DNA of 64,000 nucleotides, from positions 71,576,082-71,640,081 of the forward strand of contig OZ023270.1 in the NCBI GenBank assembly GCA_964006375.1, written 5' to 3'. The first letter of the stretch is position 1, and every line of letters starts with the position of its first letter. Under the pieces are notes generated by a model. That model had not been told where the DNA came from. It made no database searches and was given only the letters and a program-made list of their open reading frames with translations. The position numbers and the translations under genes are program-made. Origin of the DNA: Tillus elongatus (lineage: Eukaryota; Arthropoda; Insecta; Coleoptera; Cleridae). Shown here piece by piece: positions 43,765 to 56,400 of the stretch.

Positions 43765-45580
43765 ACATAAATGCAAACTACTACTTAGTAGGACATTCTG
43801 TCATCCTTTTTATGAATGGGGCTCACGTAATTAGTTTTCCACATGTTTGGGTAGATCCCAACTTGTAAAATGCAAACTACTACTTAGTAGGACACCATTC
43901 CTCACTTTTTAACTAATAATTACCACTGTAAATACGAGAAATTCAGTAAGTTACATACAAGCACATGAAAATGAATACAACTTCAATGCGAAGATAGCCT
44001 AAAGATGGCGATAGTCTTGGAAAGCGTTCACACATATGTCTTAACTATCTCTATCGACGACTATACTGAAAAATAAGATTTAATTGTAAATCTATGCAGT
44101 TTCTTTCAGTCAGGCTGGGAAAATTGGCGCTTACCTCGTATATAACAGAAAAATTAATACAAATTGTAATATGATCAATACTGCTTTGTTCATAATTTGC
44201 AACGAATACAATCAAAATATTATAAATACAATTGAATATGCTGCACAACATACATATAAGAAAACTAAAAATAAAACATAATGAAAAAGGAACAGTTTAA
44301 AGAAACATACGTTCACCACAATATAGGTGTATTAAAAATCACAGGTATTTAATAAAACGAATATTATATCGCTGTCACTGTATCGTGACAGTATTCACAC
44401 AACTTTTCATAATAGGTTGACTAGTCTTAAACTTACTGTATGTATACACATATAATATTAAATAATACTAACGGTGGTATTACATTCAATGGAGCAAGAT
44501 GTTAAGTTGACGCTTGACTGCTTCGAACTGTTTCGTTACCGGCTTCCAGCACCGATGGTTTTTGTTATAAAATGTTGGCGGACATTATTCTAAGACATTT
44601 ATTGTAAATGGAGCACACTTAGCCTATCTTTGGGTAGAGAAGACAATATCAGACGGTTGCTACACTAAACTCATCAAATATGAAACATACCTTAAGGCAA
44701 AAAGGTCAACCGCAACCTTTCTGGACATTTTCGTTCCACAACAAATTTAACATTTTGTCATGAAAATAATTATTATTTAGTTTAAAATAAATCCTGATGT
44801 GATACTGACTTAATATAATTAGTTGGTGTTGCTGGTAGCTATGACGGAGGAAGAAAAACAGTTTGGGTTCAGTTTTATCATTTTTACTTCTGTTTTCTAA
44901 TGAATGTTTGTAAAGTGTAGTTTCTCTAAGTTGTGCTAATTAACTCTAGACAACTTTTACTACATTTTCGGCACTCGTCTGGGATTTGAAGATTACTTAA
45001 GAGATCTGGTTTCTGTGCATCAAACAAAATGAATCCATTTACGTTAGGTGTCATCCTTGATATCTAGAAAAATATAGCTTGTGATGAAGCGTGTAACTTG
45101 CAATTAAATCATCGATTTAATATCAAATAACAAAATACAAACAGAATAAATGTATTGTAGAATATTTTCACTATGAAATATTTTTCAGCAGTATATTTCA
45201 AAGTAAACGTATGTATTTATCACCTTATCGCTCTCGACAAGATCGATAAAATTCCAATCGATGCCGAGATTTTTACGGACTCCCCAAACCATATAAAAGG
45301 CAATATGTCAGTAGGCAGTAGTAGTTCTTCTGACAAGACTGACACAGTGGACCGTCACCCCTCTTTCTGAGTCCGTACCGATTCCGCTCTCTGTCAAATT
45401 ACTCCAGGCTTGGCTTATTTCGTCGAACAGAAATATTTTCATAGGTAGGAAATTGTCCGCTTTAATACTTTGTGGCAAATTTTCAGATCTTTTTAAATAT
45501 CAGGCTTCTCAGTCAGATTTTAGCAATCGAGATATTTCCGCATATTACTACCTACTGCTGTACCTTCATATAGTCCTGTA
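43765..45580. other. Intergenic AT-rich DNA
   Basis: A short duplication, 'tgcaaactactacttagtag', occurs at 43772 and 43870. No gene supported. The small frame at 45173-45370 directly precedes the gypsy array and has no recognised domain. Confidence 0.4.
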
Positions 45581-45589
45581 AGTTAAATT

Positions 45590-48150
45590 ATCTTGCATTA
45601 TTTTTGTCCATCTTGGATTGATCCTGATAGGGAAGCTGGCGATTCACAGCCTATAGAAGAGGATAGCCCATTGGGAATCACACCCTATGGCTTGGGTGCT
45701 ACCATATCTCAAGACGGCAGACCAATAGAGTTTGCTTCTGTTTCATTAGCACCTACACAAAGAAGATACAACCACATTGAGAAAGATATTTCCCTATATA
45801 TGTTTGGTAGACTGTTCATTGCTGAAACAGACCATCGTCCCTTACTTGGTTTATTAGCCTTTGGATGAGATGTCACTTAGGATTATACAAGCCCCTATGG
45901 CTTGGGTCCTACCATATCTCAAGACGGCAGACCAATAGAGTTTGCTTCTGTTTCATTATCACCTACACAAAGATGATACAACCACATTGAGAAAGAGCTG
46001 TTAGGATTAGTCTATGGCTGTGAAAGAGTTTCCCTATATCTGTTTGGTACACCGTTCGTTGCTGAAACAGACCAGCGTCCCTTACTTGGTTTATTAAAAA
46101 AATCTTTAGATGTTAGGTCACTTAGGATTATCCAAGCCCCTATGGCTTGGGTGCTACCATATCTCAAGACAGCAGACCAATAGATTTTGCTTCTGTTTCA
46201 TTATCACCTACACAAAGATGATACAACCACATTGAGAAAGAGCTGTTAGGATTAGTCTATGGCTGTGAAAGAGTTTCCCTATATCTGTTTGGTACAGTGT
46301 TCGTTGCTGAAACAGACCAGCGTCCCTTACTTGCTTTATTAAAAAAAATCTTTAGATGTTAGGTCACTTAGGATTATCCAAGCCCCTATGGCTTGGGTGC
46401 TACCATATCTCAAGACAGCAGACCAATAGATTTTGCTTCTGTTTCATTAACACCTACACAAAGAAGATACAACCACATTGAGAAAGAGCTGCTGGGATTA
46501 GTCTATGGCTGTGAAAGATTTTCCCTATATCTGTTTGGTACACTGTTCGTTGCTGAAACAGACCAGCGTCCCTTACTTGGTCTATTAAAGAAACCTTTGG
46601 ATGAGATGTCATTTAGGATTATGCAAGCCCCTATGGCTTGGGTGCTACCATATCTCAAGACGGCAGACCAATAGAGTTTGCTTCTGTTTCATTATCACCT
46701 ACACAAAGAAGATACAACCACATTGAGAAAGAGCTGCTGGGATTAGTCTATGGCTGTGAAAGATTTTCCCTATATCTGTTTGGTACAGTGTTCGTTGCTG
46801 AAACAGACCAGCGTCCCTTACTTGGTATATTAAAGAAACCTTTGGATGAGATGTCATTTAGGATTATGCAAGCCCCTATGGCTTGGGTGCTACCATATCT
46901 CAAGACAGCAGACCAATAGAGTTTGCTTCTGTTTCATTATCACCTACACAAAGAAGATACAACCACATTGAGAAAGAGCTGCTGGGATTAGTCTATGGCT
47001 GTGAAAGATTTTCCCTATATCTGTTTGGTACACTGTTCGTTGCTGAAACAGACCAGCGTCCCTTACTTGGTCTATTAAAGAAACCTTTGGATGAGATGTC
47101 ATTTAGGATTATGCAAGCCCCTATGGCTTGGGTGCTACCATATCTCAAGACAGCAGACCAATAGAGTTTGCTTCTGTTTCATTATCACCTACACAAAGAA
47201 GATACAACCACATTGAGAAAGAGCTGCTGGGATTAGTCTAGGGCTGTGAAAGATTTTCCCTATATCTGTTTGGTACAGTGTTCGTTGCTGAAACAGACCA
47301 GCGTCCCTTACTTGGTATATTAAAGAAACCTTTGGATGAGATGTCATTTAGGATTATGCAAGCCCCTATGGCTTGGGTGCTACCATATCTCAAGACGGCA
47401 GACCAATAGAGTTTGCTTCTGTTCCATTAACACCCACACAAAGAAGATACAACCACATTGAGAAAGATTATTCCCGATATCTGTTTGGTAGACCGTTCAT
47501 TGCTGGAACAGACCATCGTCCCTTACTTGGTTTATTAAAGAAACCTTTGGATGAGATGTCGCTTAGGATTATGCAAGCCCCTATGGCTTGGGTGCTACCA
47601 TATCTCAAGACTGCAGACCAATAGAGTTTGCTTCTGTTTCATTAACACCTACACAAAGAAAATACAACCACATTGAGAAAGAGCTGCTGGTATTAGTCTA
47701 TCGCTGTCAAATAGTTTCCTTATATCTGTTTGGTACACCGTTCATTGCTGAAACAGACCATCGTCCCTTACTTCATTTATTAAAGAAACCTCTGGATGAG
47801 ATGTCACTTAGGATTATGCAAGCCCCTATGGCTTGGCTGCTACCATATCTCAAGACAACAGACCAATAGAGTTTGCTTCTGTTTCATTATCACCTATACA
47901 AAGAAGATACAACCACATTGAGAAAGAAATGCTGGGATTAGTCTATGGCTGTGAACGATTTTCCCTACATCTGTTTGGTACACTGTTCATTGCTGAAACG
48001 GACCATCGTCCTTTTAGATGAGATGTCACCTAGGATTCAGAGATTAGCAATGAGACTAATGAGATTTCAGTTTATTTTGTCCTATGTCCCAGGTAAAAAT
48101 CTTAAAATTCCAGGTACTCTTAGTCGAGATCCTCTTAGTGATACATGATG
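45590..48150 (+). repeat. Tandem array of a Ty3/gypsy RNase H fragment, about 10 copies of 245 bp
   Basis: The unit starts 'cctatggcttgggtgctacc', at 45684, 45894, 46139, 46385, 46630, 46875, 47120, 47365, 47580 and 47825. The period is 245 bp, with two shortened units (210 and 215 bp). Each translates as part of the RNase H domain following gypsy reverse transcriptase: 'GATISQDGRPIEFASVSL', 'QRRYNHIEKELLGLVYGCER' and 'FVAETDQRPLLGLLKKPLDE'. Because 245 is not a multiple of 3, each copy shifts frame and ends in the same out-of-frame tail ('..PYLKTADQ' stop). The last copy continues into the normal downstream 'RFQFILSYVPGKNLKIPGTL', ending at 48148. No reverse transcriptase, integrase or LTR is seen. 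Confidence 0.92.
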
Positions 48151-48159
48151 TAAGATAAG

Positions 48160-49258
48160 CGACAGATAAGAAAAATCAATTTAATTTTGATAATTTGAGT
48201 TCCCTTTTGTCGTTTTACTTGTGTTTTCTAATGAAAGTTTGTAAAGTTTCTCTGAGCCGTCCTAATTAACCTGAGACAACTCAAAAAGAGCCTACAATTA
48301 TTATAAATAGTGAAAGTGTTACTGCACATAGTTTTTTGAAACACAATCAGGACTATTAATGTTTAATATACCAAGTGTCCTTTTTAATAAGAAATCCGAA
48401 TTTATGATATACATGAAGCTAAATTTAAAAGACTGACACTGTGGATCGAACCGGAAAAAATAAAGTAGAATCACCACAAAAACCACATAATACTAACTAG
48501 ATACATATTTAGACAACGACGTTTTCCTCTGTATTTTTGTGATGATCTGCTTTCTGCTTTAGTTACCAACTTTCGCATAAAATGAATGCTAAGAAAAACG
48601 CTTCATTTACCTTAAGGTATCTTTCAACTGAACATATGGTTTCACTTTTTTTTTTGTGTGTTCAAAGCAAACAAGGTGACTTAACCCTTGCTCCTTATAG
48701 CTAGTTACGACACTGTTTGTCTATATGTTTTGCATTCACTAAACTACACCTGCATACAGATGGTATTCTAACACAAGGTACATCGAGAATTCCAAAACTT
48801 ATGCTAACGGTAAGTCTACAAGGTAATATTCTAACATATTGCGACATACGAGTCCTAACTACAGTCCCTGCATACCCCAAAATCAGTATCAACTCACCAA
48901 ATAAATTAATTAAACAGTCTTCGATCATAATGCAATTACGATAACTCACATAGAGACTTATAAAACTTTTAATCAGATGAAAATGACCACAATGAAAATG
49001 ATCATCAACAGAATAAACATAAAACAGAGATTCAATGATATAAGTAAATAAAAACGTTGAAACTAAAAACAAAAATATAAAAACAACAAATGACACATGA
49101 GAAATCAGCACGTATGCAAATTTTGTGATATTAAAAAATAACTTCTTAACCAAAATTATTGGCATACACAAAACTAAACATGCATTCAAAACTAACACAT
49201 ATAAAAATAAATAAGACATGCTGTAGCACCCCGTCGACGCGTCTGCACCTTTTAGAGG
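48160..49258 (-). other. CUEDC2: Presumed CUEDC2 3' UTR and downstream region
   Basis: This follows the CUEDC2 stop on the - strand. A 172-codon hydrophobic - strand frame (48701-49219) starts 40 bp after that stop. It has several hydrophobic runs but no recognised family, and is most simply fortuitous in AT-rich UTR. An ATTAAA-type signal lies at about 48968 on the - strand. The transcript end is not determined. Confidence 0.35.
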
Positions 49259-49621
49259 TTACGGAGATTGTCCTTTCTTGTTTTTCTTTAAGGACACATC
49301 GTCTACGTCTTCTCCCTTCTTCACCTCTGTGAAGCGTTCGCCTTTGAGGCTGACGATCTTGTTGTCACGGTAACGAACGAGTTTCTTTGGCTCGACCTTG
49401 GGCGCTACGGGCTTGTGTTCTTTGGTGAACGCGTCCTTATCGATGTAGGAATATCGTTCTATGATGCGATGTTTGAGTTCGGCGTCGTCAATTTTTGTCT
49501 TATTGACTTGTATGGTCAACGAGTTGTTTGGTGCTAAACATTGTCCATTCTCCTGACGATCAATCAGGATTTGTGCGGCACGATCAATGTCACCGCTGGC
49601 GATGGCCAGGCAATGTTTCAC
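49259..49621 (-). CDS. CUEDC2: CUEDC2 terminal exon
   Basis: The acceptor is 'cggttacag' (AG at 49623-49622), phase 0. It encodes the second half of the CUE domain and the C-terminal 'KKLVRYRDNK..GERF' motif; stop TAA at 49261-49259. The first codon read is GTG (Val), an internal codon, not a start. Confidence 0.92.
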   Translation of the reverse strand: MKHCLAIASGDIDRAAQILIDRQENGQCLAPNNSLTIQVNKTKIDDAELKHRIIERYSYIDKDAFTKEHKPVAPKVEPKKLVRYRDNKIVSLKGERFTEVKKGEDVDDVSLKKNKKGQSP

Positions 49622-52600
49622 CTGTAACCGTTAAGTGTGTAAAACCTAACGATATTAACACAGAAAACTGTAACATTTAACATTTTATATGATTTCTGTA
49701 TAGTCATAAGATTTACTCCAATCATTTATTTATTTATTTAGCCCAAGAGAATACATTTTTAATTTGCACACGAGTTAAATAAACACTTTATTAAGAGAGT
49801 TGTTGTGTTCCACACAGTGCAATAAGGAAAGACACAGTTTTAACAAAAGGAGAAGTATGTGTCGATGTACCATCTTGCTTACACCAACAGATAGATATGA
49901 AGTTGAGAAATATCTAAACGCACTTAAGGTTGGGAAAGCGATGACGATCTAAACTCTGATCTGTTTAGAACCGTAGCGATGTATATTGCAGAGCCACTAG
50001 TCTGTCTGGTCAACGAAATTTTGATGACGGGAATATTTCCGTCACATTTCAAATTCACAATTGTTAGAGCAATTCATAAATATGGCTCTTCTTTGGACCC
50101 GAATAACTATCAACCAATATCTCTGTGTTCGAATCTGGCCAAAATTGCCGAAAAGACAATAAAAAAATAGAGTGTCACAATATTTGCAGAAACATCGACT
50201 ACTTTCAGAAAAGCAATGTGGTTTCAGAGAGGGAACTTCGGCAGAGGGTGCAATATGTCGTGTTACGGATGAAATATATAGAGCACTTGATAAGGGTGAA
50301 TGTGTGATAGGAGTCTTTTTAGATGTGGCTAAGGCATTTGATAGCATCAACCACGACAGGCTGCTGGCAGTTCTGGAGGACATGGGTTTCAGAGGCGCTG
50401 CTTTCTCGCTGATGAGGAGCTACTTGGCGGATAGGGTACAAATAACTAAGTTGGGGGATAAATACAGTGTACCACAAACTATTGACTGTGGTGTACCCCA
50501 GGGTACCATACTTGGCCCAATACTTTTCACTATACTTAAATAGCTTACTTCGGCTGCCGTCAGTAGGAGATGTAGTGGCCTTTGCAGATGATACTGCCAT
50601 AATTTATAAATCTGACTCATGAGATAATCTACGGCAGGGGATCGAGAATGACTTGTTGATGATTACAGGCTAGTTTAATGAAAATCTTCTCAACATCAAT
50701 TTTAAGAAAACAAAGTTTGTTCCGTTCTCCTGTGGTGCATCCACGTTGCCGGCATTCGATAAATTGATCATCGGAAGACTAGAATTAGCCATTGAAATTG
50801 AAGCGGCCGGTAGTATAAAATATTTGGGGATAAAGATAATCACATTTACGATGGGATAGTCAGATAAAGGAATTGGTCTAGAAGCTCCGCAGTCTACTGT
50901 TTATGTTTAGACAATTGAAGGGAAATTTTAAGTCGGGTGTCATGAAAAATCTGTACTATGCGCTAATCGAATCCCTTATACAGTATGGAATTGTAGGGTG
51001 GGGTGGAGCTCTGGATTCACAGATGAAGAGCCTAGAAGTTACACAAGAGATTTCTTAAGATAATATATAGTAAACCATTAAATTATCCAACTGATCTGTT
51101 GTACAGAGAAAGTAAAATAATGGATTTATGTCAACTCTACGCAAAAAAACATCTTGTTGTGGATACATAAAAATCCACAAATTATGACAGATATTGAACA
51201 TAAGTACTGCACGAGATATAAGGAAAGGGTAACATTTAAAGTCGCAAAGGCTGACAAAACTCTGGGGCAGAGATGTGCTAGCTTTATAGCTCCTAGGTTA
51301 TATGGTCATTTGTCTCATGATATCAGGTCATTGGTATTTAACAGATTTAAGGTCAAGTTGAAAAGATGGCTAGTCCAAGGCTGAAATTGCATGAGTTAAT
51401 TAGTCTGAAAGTGTAGTGGCGAAGAACAGTGGATGAAGAGAGAAGGAAAGTATACAAATGGAGATATGATCATTTTGATGCGACTTTTATTGTTTTTCTA
51501 CGATCCTGAGAATATAGATTGTGAACTTGGTAGATGTGTATGTGTGAAAGGTAAAGAGAGAAAGAGAGATAGAGAGAGAAAAAAGATGAGGGGAGAAAAA
51601 AAATGGAAAATGAGAGAGGGAAATGGAGAAGAGAGGGAGAAAGGTTTGAGGAGTAGATGGAAAGAGAGTTTATTTTGGTGTGCATGTGTGGTTTCTGGAA
51701 ATGAAGTTTTCGGTTTAAGTGTGATGTATTAAAATGTTTTGTGCAGCTTTTAATCGGCTGCGAAGCGGGTTAATAGGACAGTAAAGATGTTAGTGGAAAA
51801 AGTGTTGAGATCCCATGTACAGGTGGGAGTGATTTTCTATTTATCATGGGTTATATTATTTCATTAAGTCATATTGTTGAACTTTGTAAAGTGATTGATT
51901 GATAAATAAACTTATTACTATTAGAATTACAGGACCATTAACAAATACAGCTGCATTTAAATTTATCCATACAATGTGGAACAGTCAAATGGAATAAATT
52001 CAGTATCTCAATTATTGTGCAATTTATAAAAACTCTTGAGACATGTCAACTTCAGATTAAAAAATGACATCCCGCAAGGTGAAAACTTTACCCCAACATT
52101 CAACCTCCATCGAGTGACAGTTGCACCCCCACATTTTCAAAAGGAAATAGCGGTTTGTGATACCTCGTTTGAAATATCTCTTCATTCTCTATTAAAAAAT
52201 GCTATGGTTTCAAAATTTACACAACAGGCCCGGCATCTCCCCCGCCATGCCTCACGGTCGGATATTTCCACTGTAAAGTTGTTTTCCCTGCAAATTCGTG
52301 GGCTCGCGATATCTGACCTCACTTGAATACATGGGCTCACGATCTCCTGAATTTTGCAGTGACCCCTGCAACCTGGATTGATCTTCAGTCTATCATTGCA
52401 GGCTAGTCTGTTAGTCCTAGCCTGGCCTCCCCCATGATAACTAAGTGTAGGGCAGGGGGGCAGATCCAGCAACACCTCCATGGCAACTGTTGGGATTGAA
52501 GTCATGGCCCCTGTGATGCCTAGGCAAGCCATCCTTTGGATCTTGCCTAGTTTTTGTTTGGCACAGGATTGTGTCACCTTGGGCCACCAGATCAGTGCCG

Positions 52601-53411
52601 TGTATGTTAGCGATGGTCTGACCGCCCTTGTGTACAGTCAGTGGGCCATACTAGGTCTTAGTCCCCACGTTTTTCCATATAGTCGCCTAGTGACGGCTAG
52701 GGTCATAACTGCCTTACGCAGTATTTTTTCCACGTGACCATTCCAGGTTAACTTAAAGTCCAATACGACCCCAAGATATTTTACCTCCCTGGCAATTGGG
52801 ATGTTTCTAAGCCATGGTCTGGTCTTTGCACCCATCAAAATATATGCCATCAATACTTGTTAATCGGGATAACTGCTCCTTTCTTATTTGGTCTCCTCTC
52901 TTTTCAACCTCTCATCGTATTTTATTCTTATCTATCTACCTTGTTTATAAGCTGATAATAAGCTAATATCTTCTAAAACTGCCATCGCAGTTTTTGCTAT
53001 ATCCATATATAAATTACAGGGTCGCGACTAAATATTAAAATGTAACAAAATGTCTTTTTACACAGTAATGAGATATTAAAGTGTCATTTTTAGCTACCCT
53101 GGCTTAAATAAAATACATATAAACAAAAAACTATATTTTGCACCGCCAGGGGCGCGGCTAGATTTTATTTAATTTTTGTAAGCATTATCAGATACACCTA
53201 AGCCACCTTTTTATCACTACCCGTTAAAGAAATTCAAAAAACAAAAATTTCGGCCCACCCTGACGGCCATGCTAATAATCAAAAAGGTCACTACTGGTCC
53301 AAAGAAAATTCACAGTTCTCTCAGTAATCATATTGAGTGTTGTCTACTTTCCCAAGGTTGGCAGGGGGGGGGGGGTCATGTTTATTATGGTCTTATGTAC
53401 CAGTATAGTGA

Positions 53412-53496
<85 letters not shown>

Positions 53497-56400
53497 GTAT
53501 TAGTGTGAAAACTTTGTTTACCTGTTGAAATCATACAATAAACAAAGAGTTAATGTTGTTGTAATCATACAACATATTACTAGAAGAATCTATTATAAAC
53601 ATGTGTGAAATTTAAGCAAACAAAAGAATGGTCAATGCAGTGGCACAAGTGGTCAATGTAATTCAATGAATATAAGACCACCTGAAAAGTTTAATTTCTG
53701 GGCACCGGCGAAGTGGAACATGGAAAAACTTTTTGAAGGTTACATGACAGTGTCAGGTCAAATAAGTAAGCCTGAACAGGAATAAATAAATATCCTTACT
53801 TAAACAATAAGAAAAATGCAAATTAAGTAAATTAAAAGTTCTTATTGTGTTAAAGAGATATTTGACTTACACCCATAAGCAAAGTGTGGAAGGCAATCTG
53901 TTGGTCGAGGAGTGCTGCAAGCCAGACCCCATCAAATTTGTTAGAAATATCCAACGAAATTGCATGACTTCCAAAATATTTAAGAGCAGAAATCGCAGTA
54001 CTCCAAAGATGACTGGCATAAGTCAGAATATCACCAGTCCATCGGATATGAGAAAAGCTGTATTGGAGATCACGTCGAAATTTTTGTGGCATTTCATAAG
54101 CTCTAGATCAACAACTTTTCCATAACTTTGTGCTTAACAGAACAATTTCTAAAAAAGATGGTATGTTTTAATGAAAGAGATGTCATTTTTGACTTTACAA
54201 CTGGAATAGTTGGTGAGCTCTTTCCCTGTAGATTAAACAAAGAACTAGAATGAATGAATTAAATGAATCAGCTTTTTCTTTTGAGAATACAGTGATTTCC
54301 ATCATTCGAAGCCAGGGAGGAAAAGAGCTGGTGGTAAAATTTTGACTGATAATTTTTGTCACCGACCAGAAACATCCAGTATGGTTTGGACATGAGATAA
54401 CTTGGTCTCTTATTAATTGGTAGAAGGTATTTTGGCATAATTGGTTATTTGCTTGCACTTGTTTCATAGTAATACAAAAGCAGTTTTGCTGCTGGGTGTT
54501 TAAGTAAGCAAAAAACTTTACCTGGTATATTCTAATATTAAAGCAAGTACGGTGGAGTAGAGGACAAACACATGTCATGTCGAAATTACAAAAACTAAGA
54601 ACATGATGTAATAAAGGTCTAAACCCAGCAAGGGTGTTATGGTAGTGAAATTTCATAAATATTAGCAAATGCTTATAACTCCATTTTCAACTAACCCACA
54701 TTGAAGGAGCATTCAACAATGCATTACCTATCTCCCTCTACGAAGCCACTATCGCTAGAGGGGTGGAACCTACCATTTGTGGCTGGATCGGAAGCATGCT
54801 CCACAATCGGACCTTTATTACCTCGCTGCAGGGGGAGGTGGTCGGCTTCAGGGCTGCGAGGGGGTGCCCTCAGTGTGGAGTTCTATCCCCCCTGCTGTCT
54901 CTCTTTGTGGACGATTTGCTGGCTATCCTCGGACTATGGGAGGTTGAGGTCCAGGCGTATGCTGATGATCTAGTCATAATGGTTATGGGCAAATATGAGG
55001 AGGAACTAGCAAGTACTCTTGAGGAGACACTAAATGTAGTGAATGATTGGTGCCGGATGGAACAGATGCCTGTGAACCCCCGCAAAACGATCATTGTTCC
55101 ATTTACCAGAAGAAGAAGGTTGGACAAATTAAAACCACCTATTCTTATGGGGGAAACGATTCCATTTTCAGAACAAGCAAAATATCTGGGGGTTACCCTA
55201 GATAAGAAGCTCAACTGGGACATACAGTTAGAGAATGTAATCTGCAGGGCTAAACTGTCCCTGTGGACATGCCGGATAATCTGTGGAAACAACTGAGGAA
55301 CAAACCCCCAACAGATGTGCTGGCTCTATGTAGTGGTTATCAGACCAAAGATAACATATGGAGCCATAGTTTGGTGGCCTAAGGTACTACGTGGTATCGT
55401 GAGGGTCAAATTGGCTCATCTACAGAGACAAGCTTGACTGATGATAACGGGAGCAATAAGCACCGCACCATCAGCCGCTCTGGAGGTCCTCCTTAATATT
55501 CCACCTCTTCACATATGGTTGGAGAGGGTAGCGAGGTGGACAATGTACAGACTAAAACAAACGGCTGACAGTGTGCCGAAGGAAATCAGTCTGGGAGGGT
55601 CCGGACTCCTCAATGACATTGAGGGTCACGGGATTCTGGGAATGGTCTCAGACTTGATGCCTACAAAGATCAGTAGAGATCTGTCTGTCAAGACCGTCCT
55701 CCCGGAAAGGGAGGACTGGGAGCGAAATCAAACGACCCTATTGAGAGCCGATCTCTGCTGGTACTCTGACGGCTCCAAAACCAATATGGTAGTAAGAGCC
55801 GGCGCATATGGGGGCAGCACCGATGCCAGGCTATCAGCTAGCCTCGGCAAGTACGCAACCATACACCAGGCAGAAGTGTATGCCATCGAGATGTGTGCAA
55901 GGGAAAGTATAAAAAACCAGTGCACACACAAATTGATAAAGATATATGCAGATAGCCAAGCTGCAATAAAGGCTCTTGATTCCTACTGGTGTAATTGAAA
56001 AACGCTTTGGAGTTGTATATCTGCCCTTAACGAACTGAGCAGCTGTAATGAAGTGTCGCTGGTCTGGATACCGGGTCACTCTGACCATGATGGCAATGTT
56101 GCGGCCGACGTGCTTGCCAGGAGTGGTGCCCAGAGAGACTTTGTCGGACCAGAACCGGTGCTGGGGATAACATCATGCACAGCAAAACGCACCTAAAGAC
56201 CTGGACAGAAAGGCCTTCATAAATGGACTGTCTGAGTCAAGGGCTAAAAAACTTCTAGAGTTAAACAGACAACAACTGAGTACTTTAGTCGGCCTGTATA
56301 CATGACACTGCCGCTTGCGTCACCACATGCACTGTATTGGAGTCGGTCAGGAGACAGAGTGCTGGCTGTGTATGGAGAGTGACGAGACAGCAGAGCACGG

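Noticed and set aside
48701..49219. 172-codon hydrophobic - strand frame after CUEDC2
   Set aside because: It lies in AT-rich presumed 3' UTR, has no family resemblance and overlaps a + strand frame.
54195..54668. 157-codon - strand frame in the CUEDC2 intron
   Set aside because: It overlaps a dispersed-repeat end and gives no domain; a fortuitous AT-rich frame.
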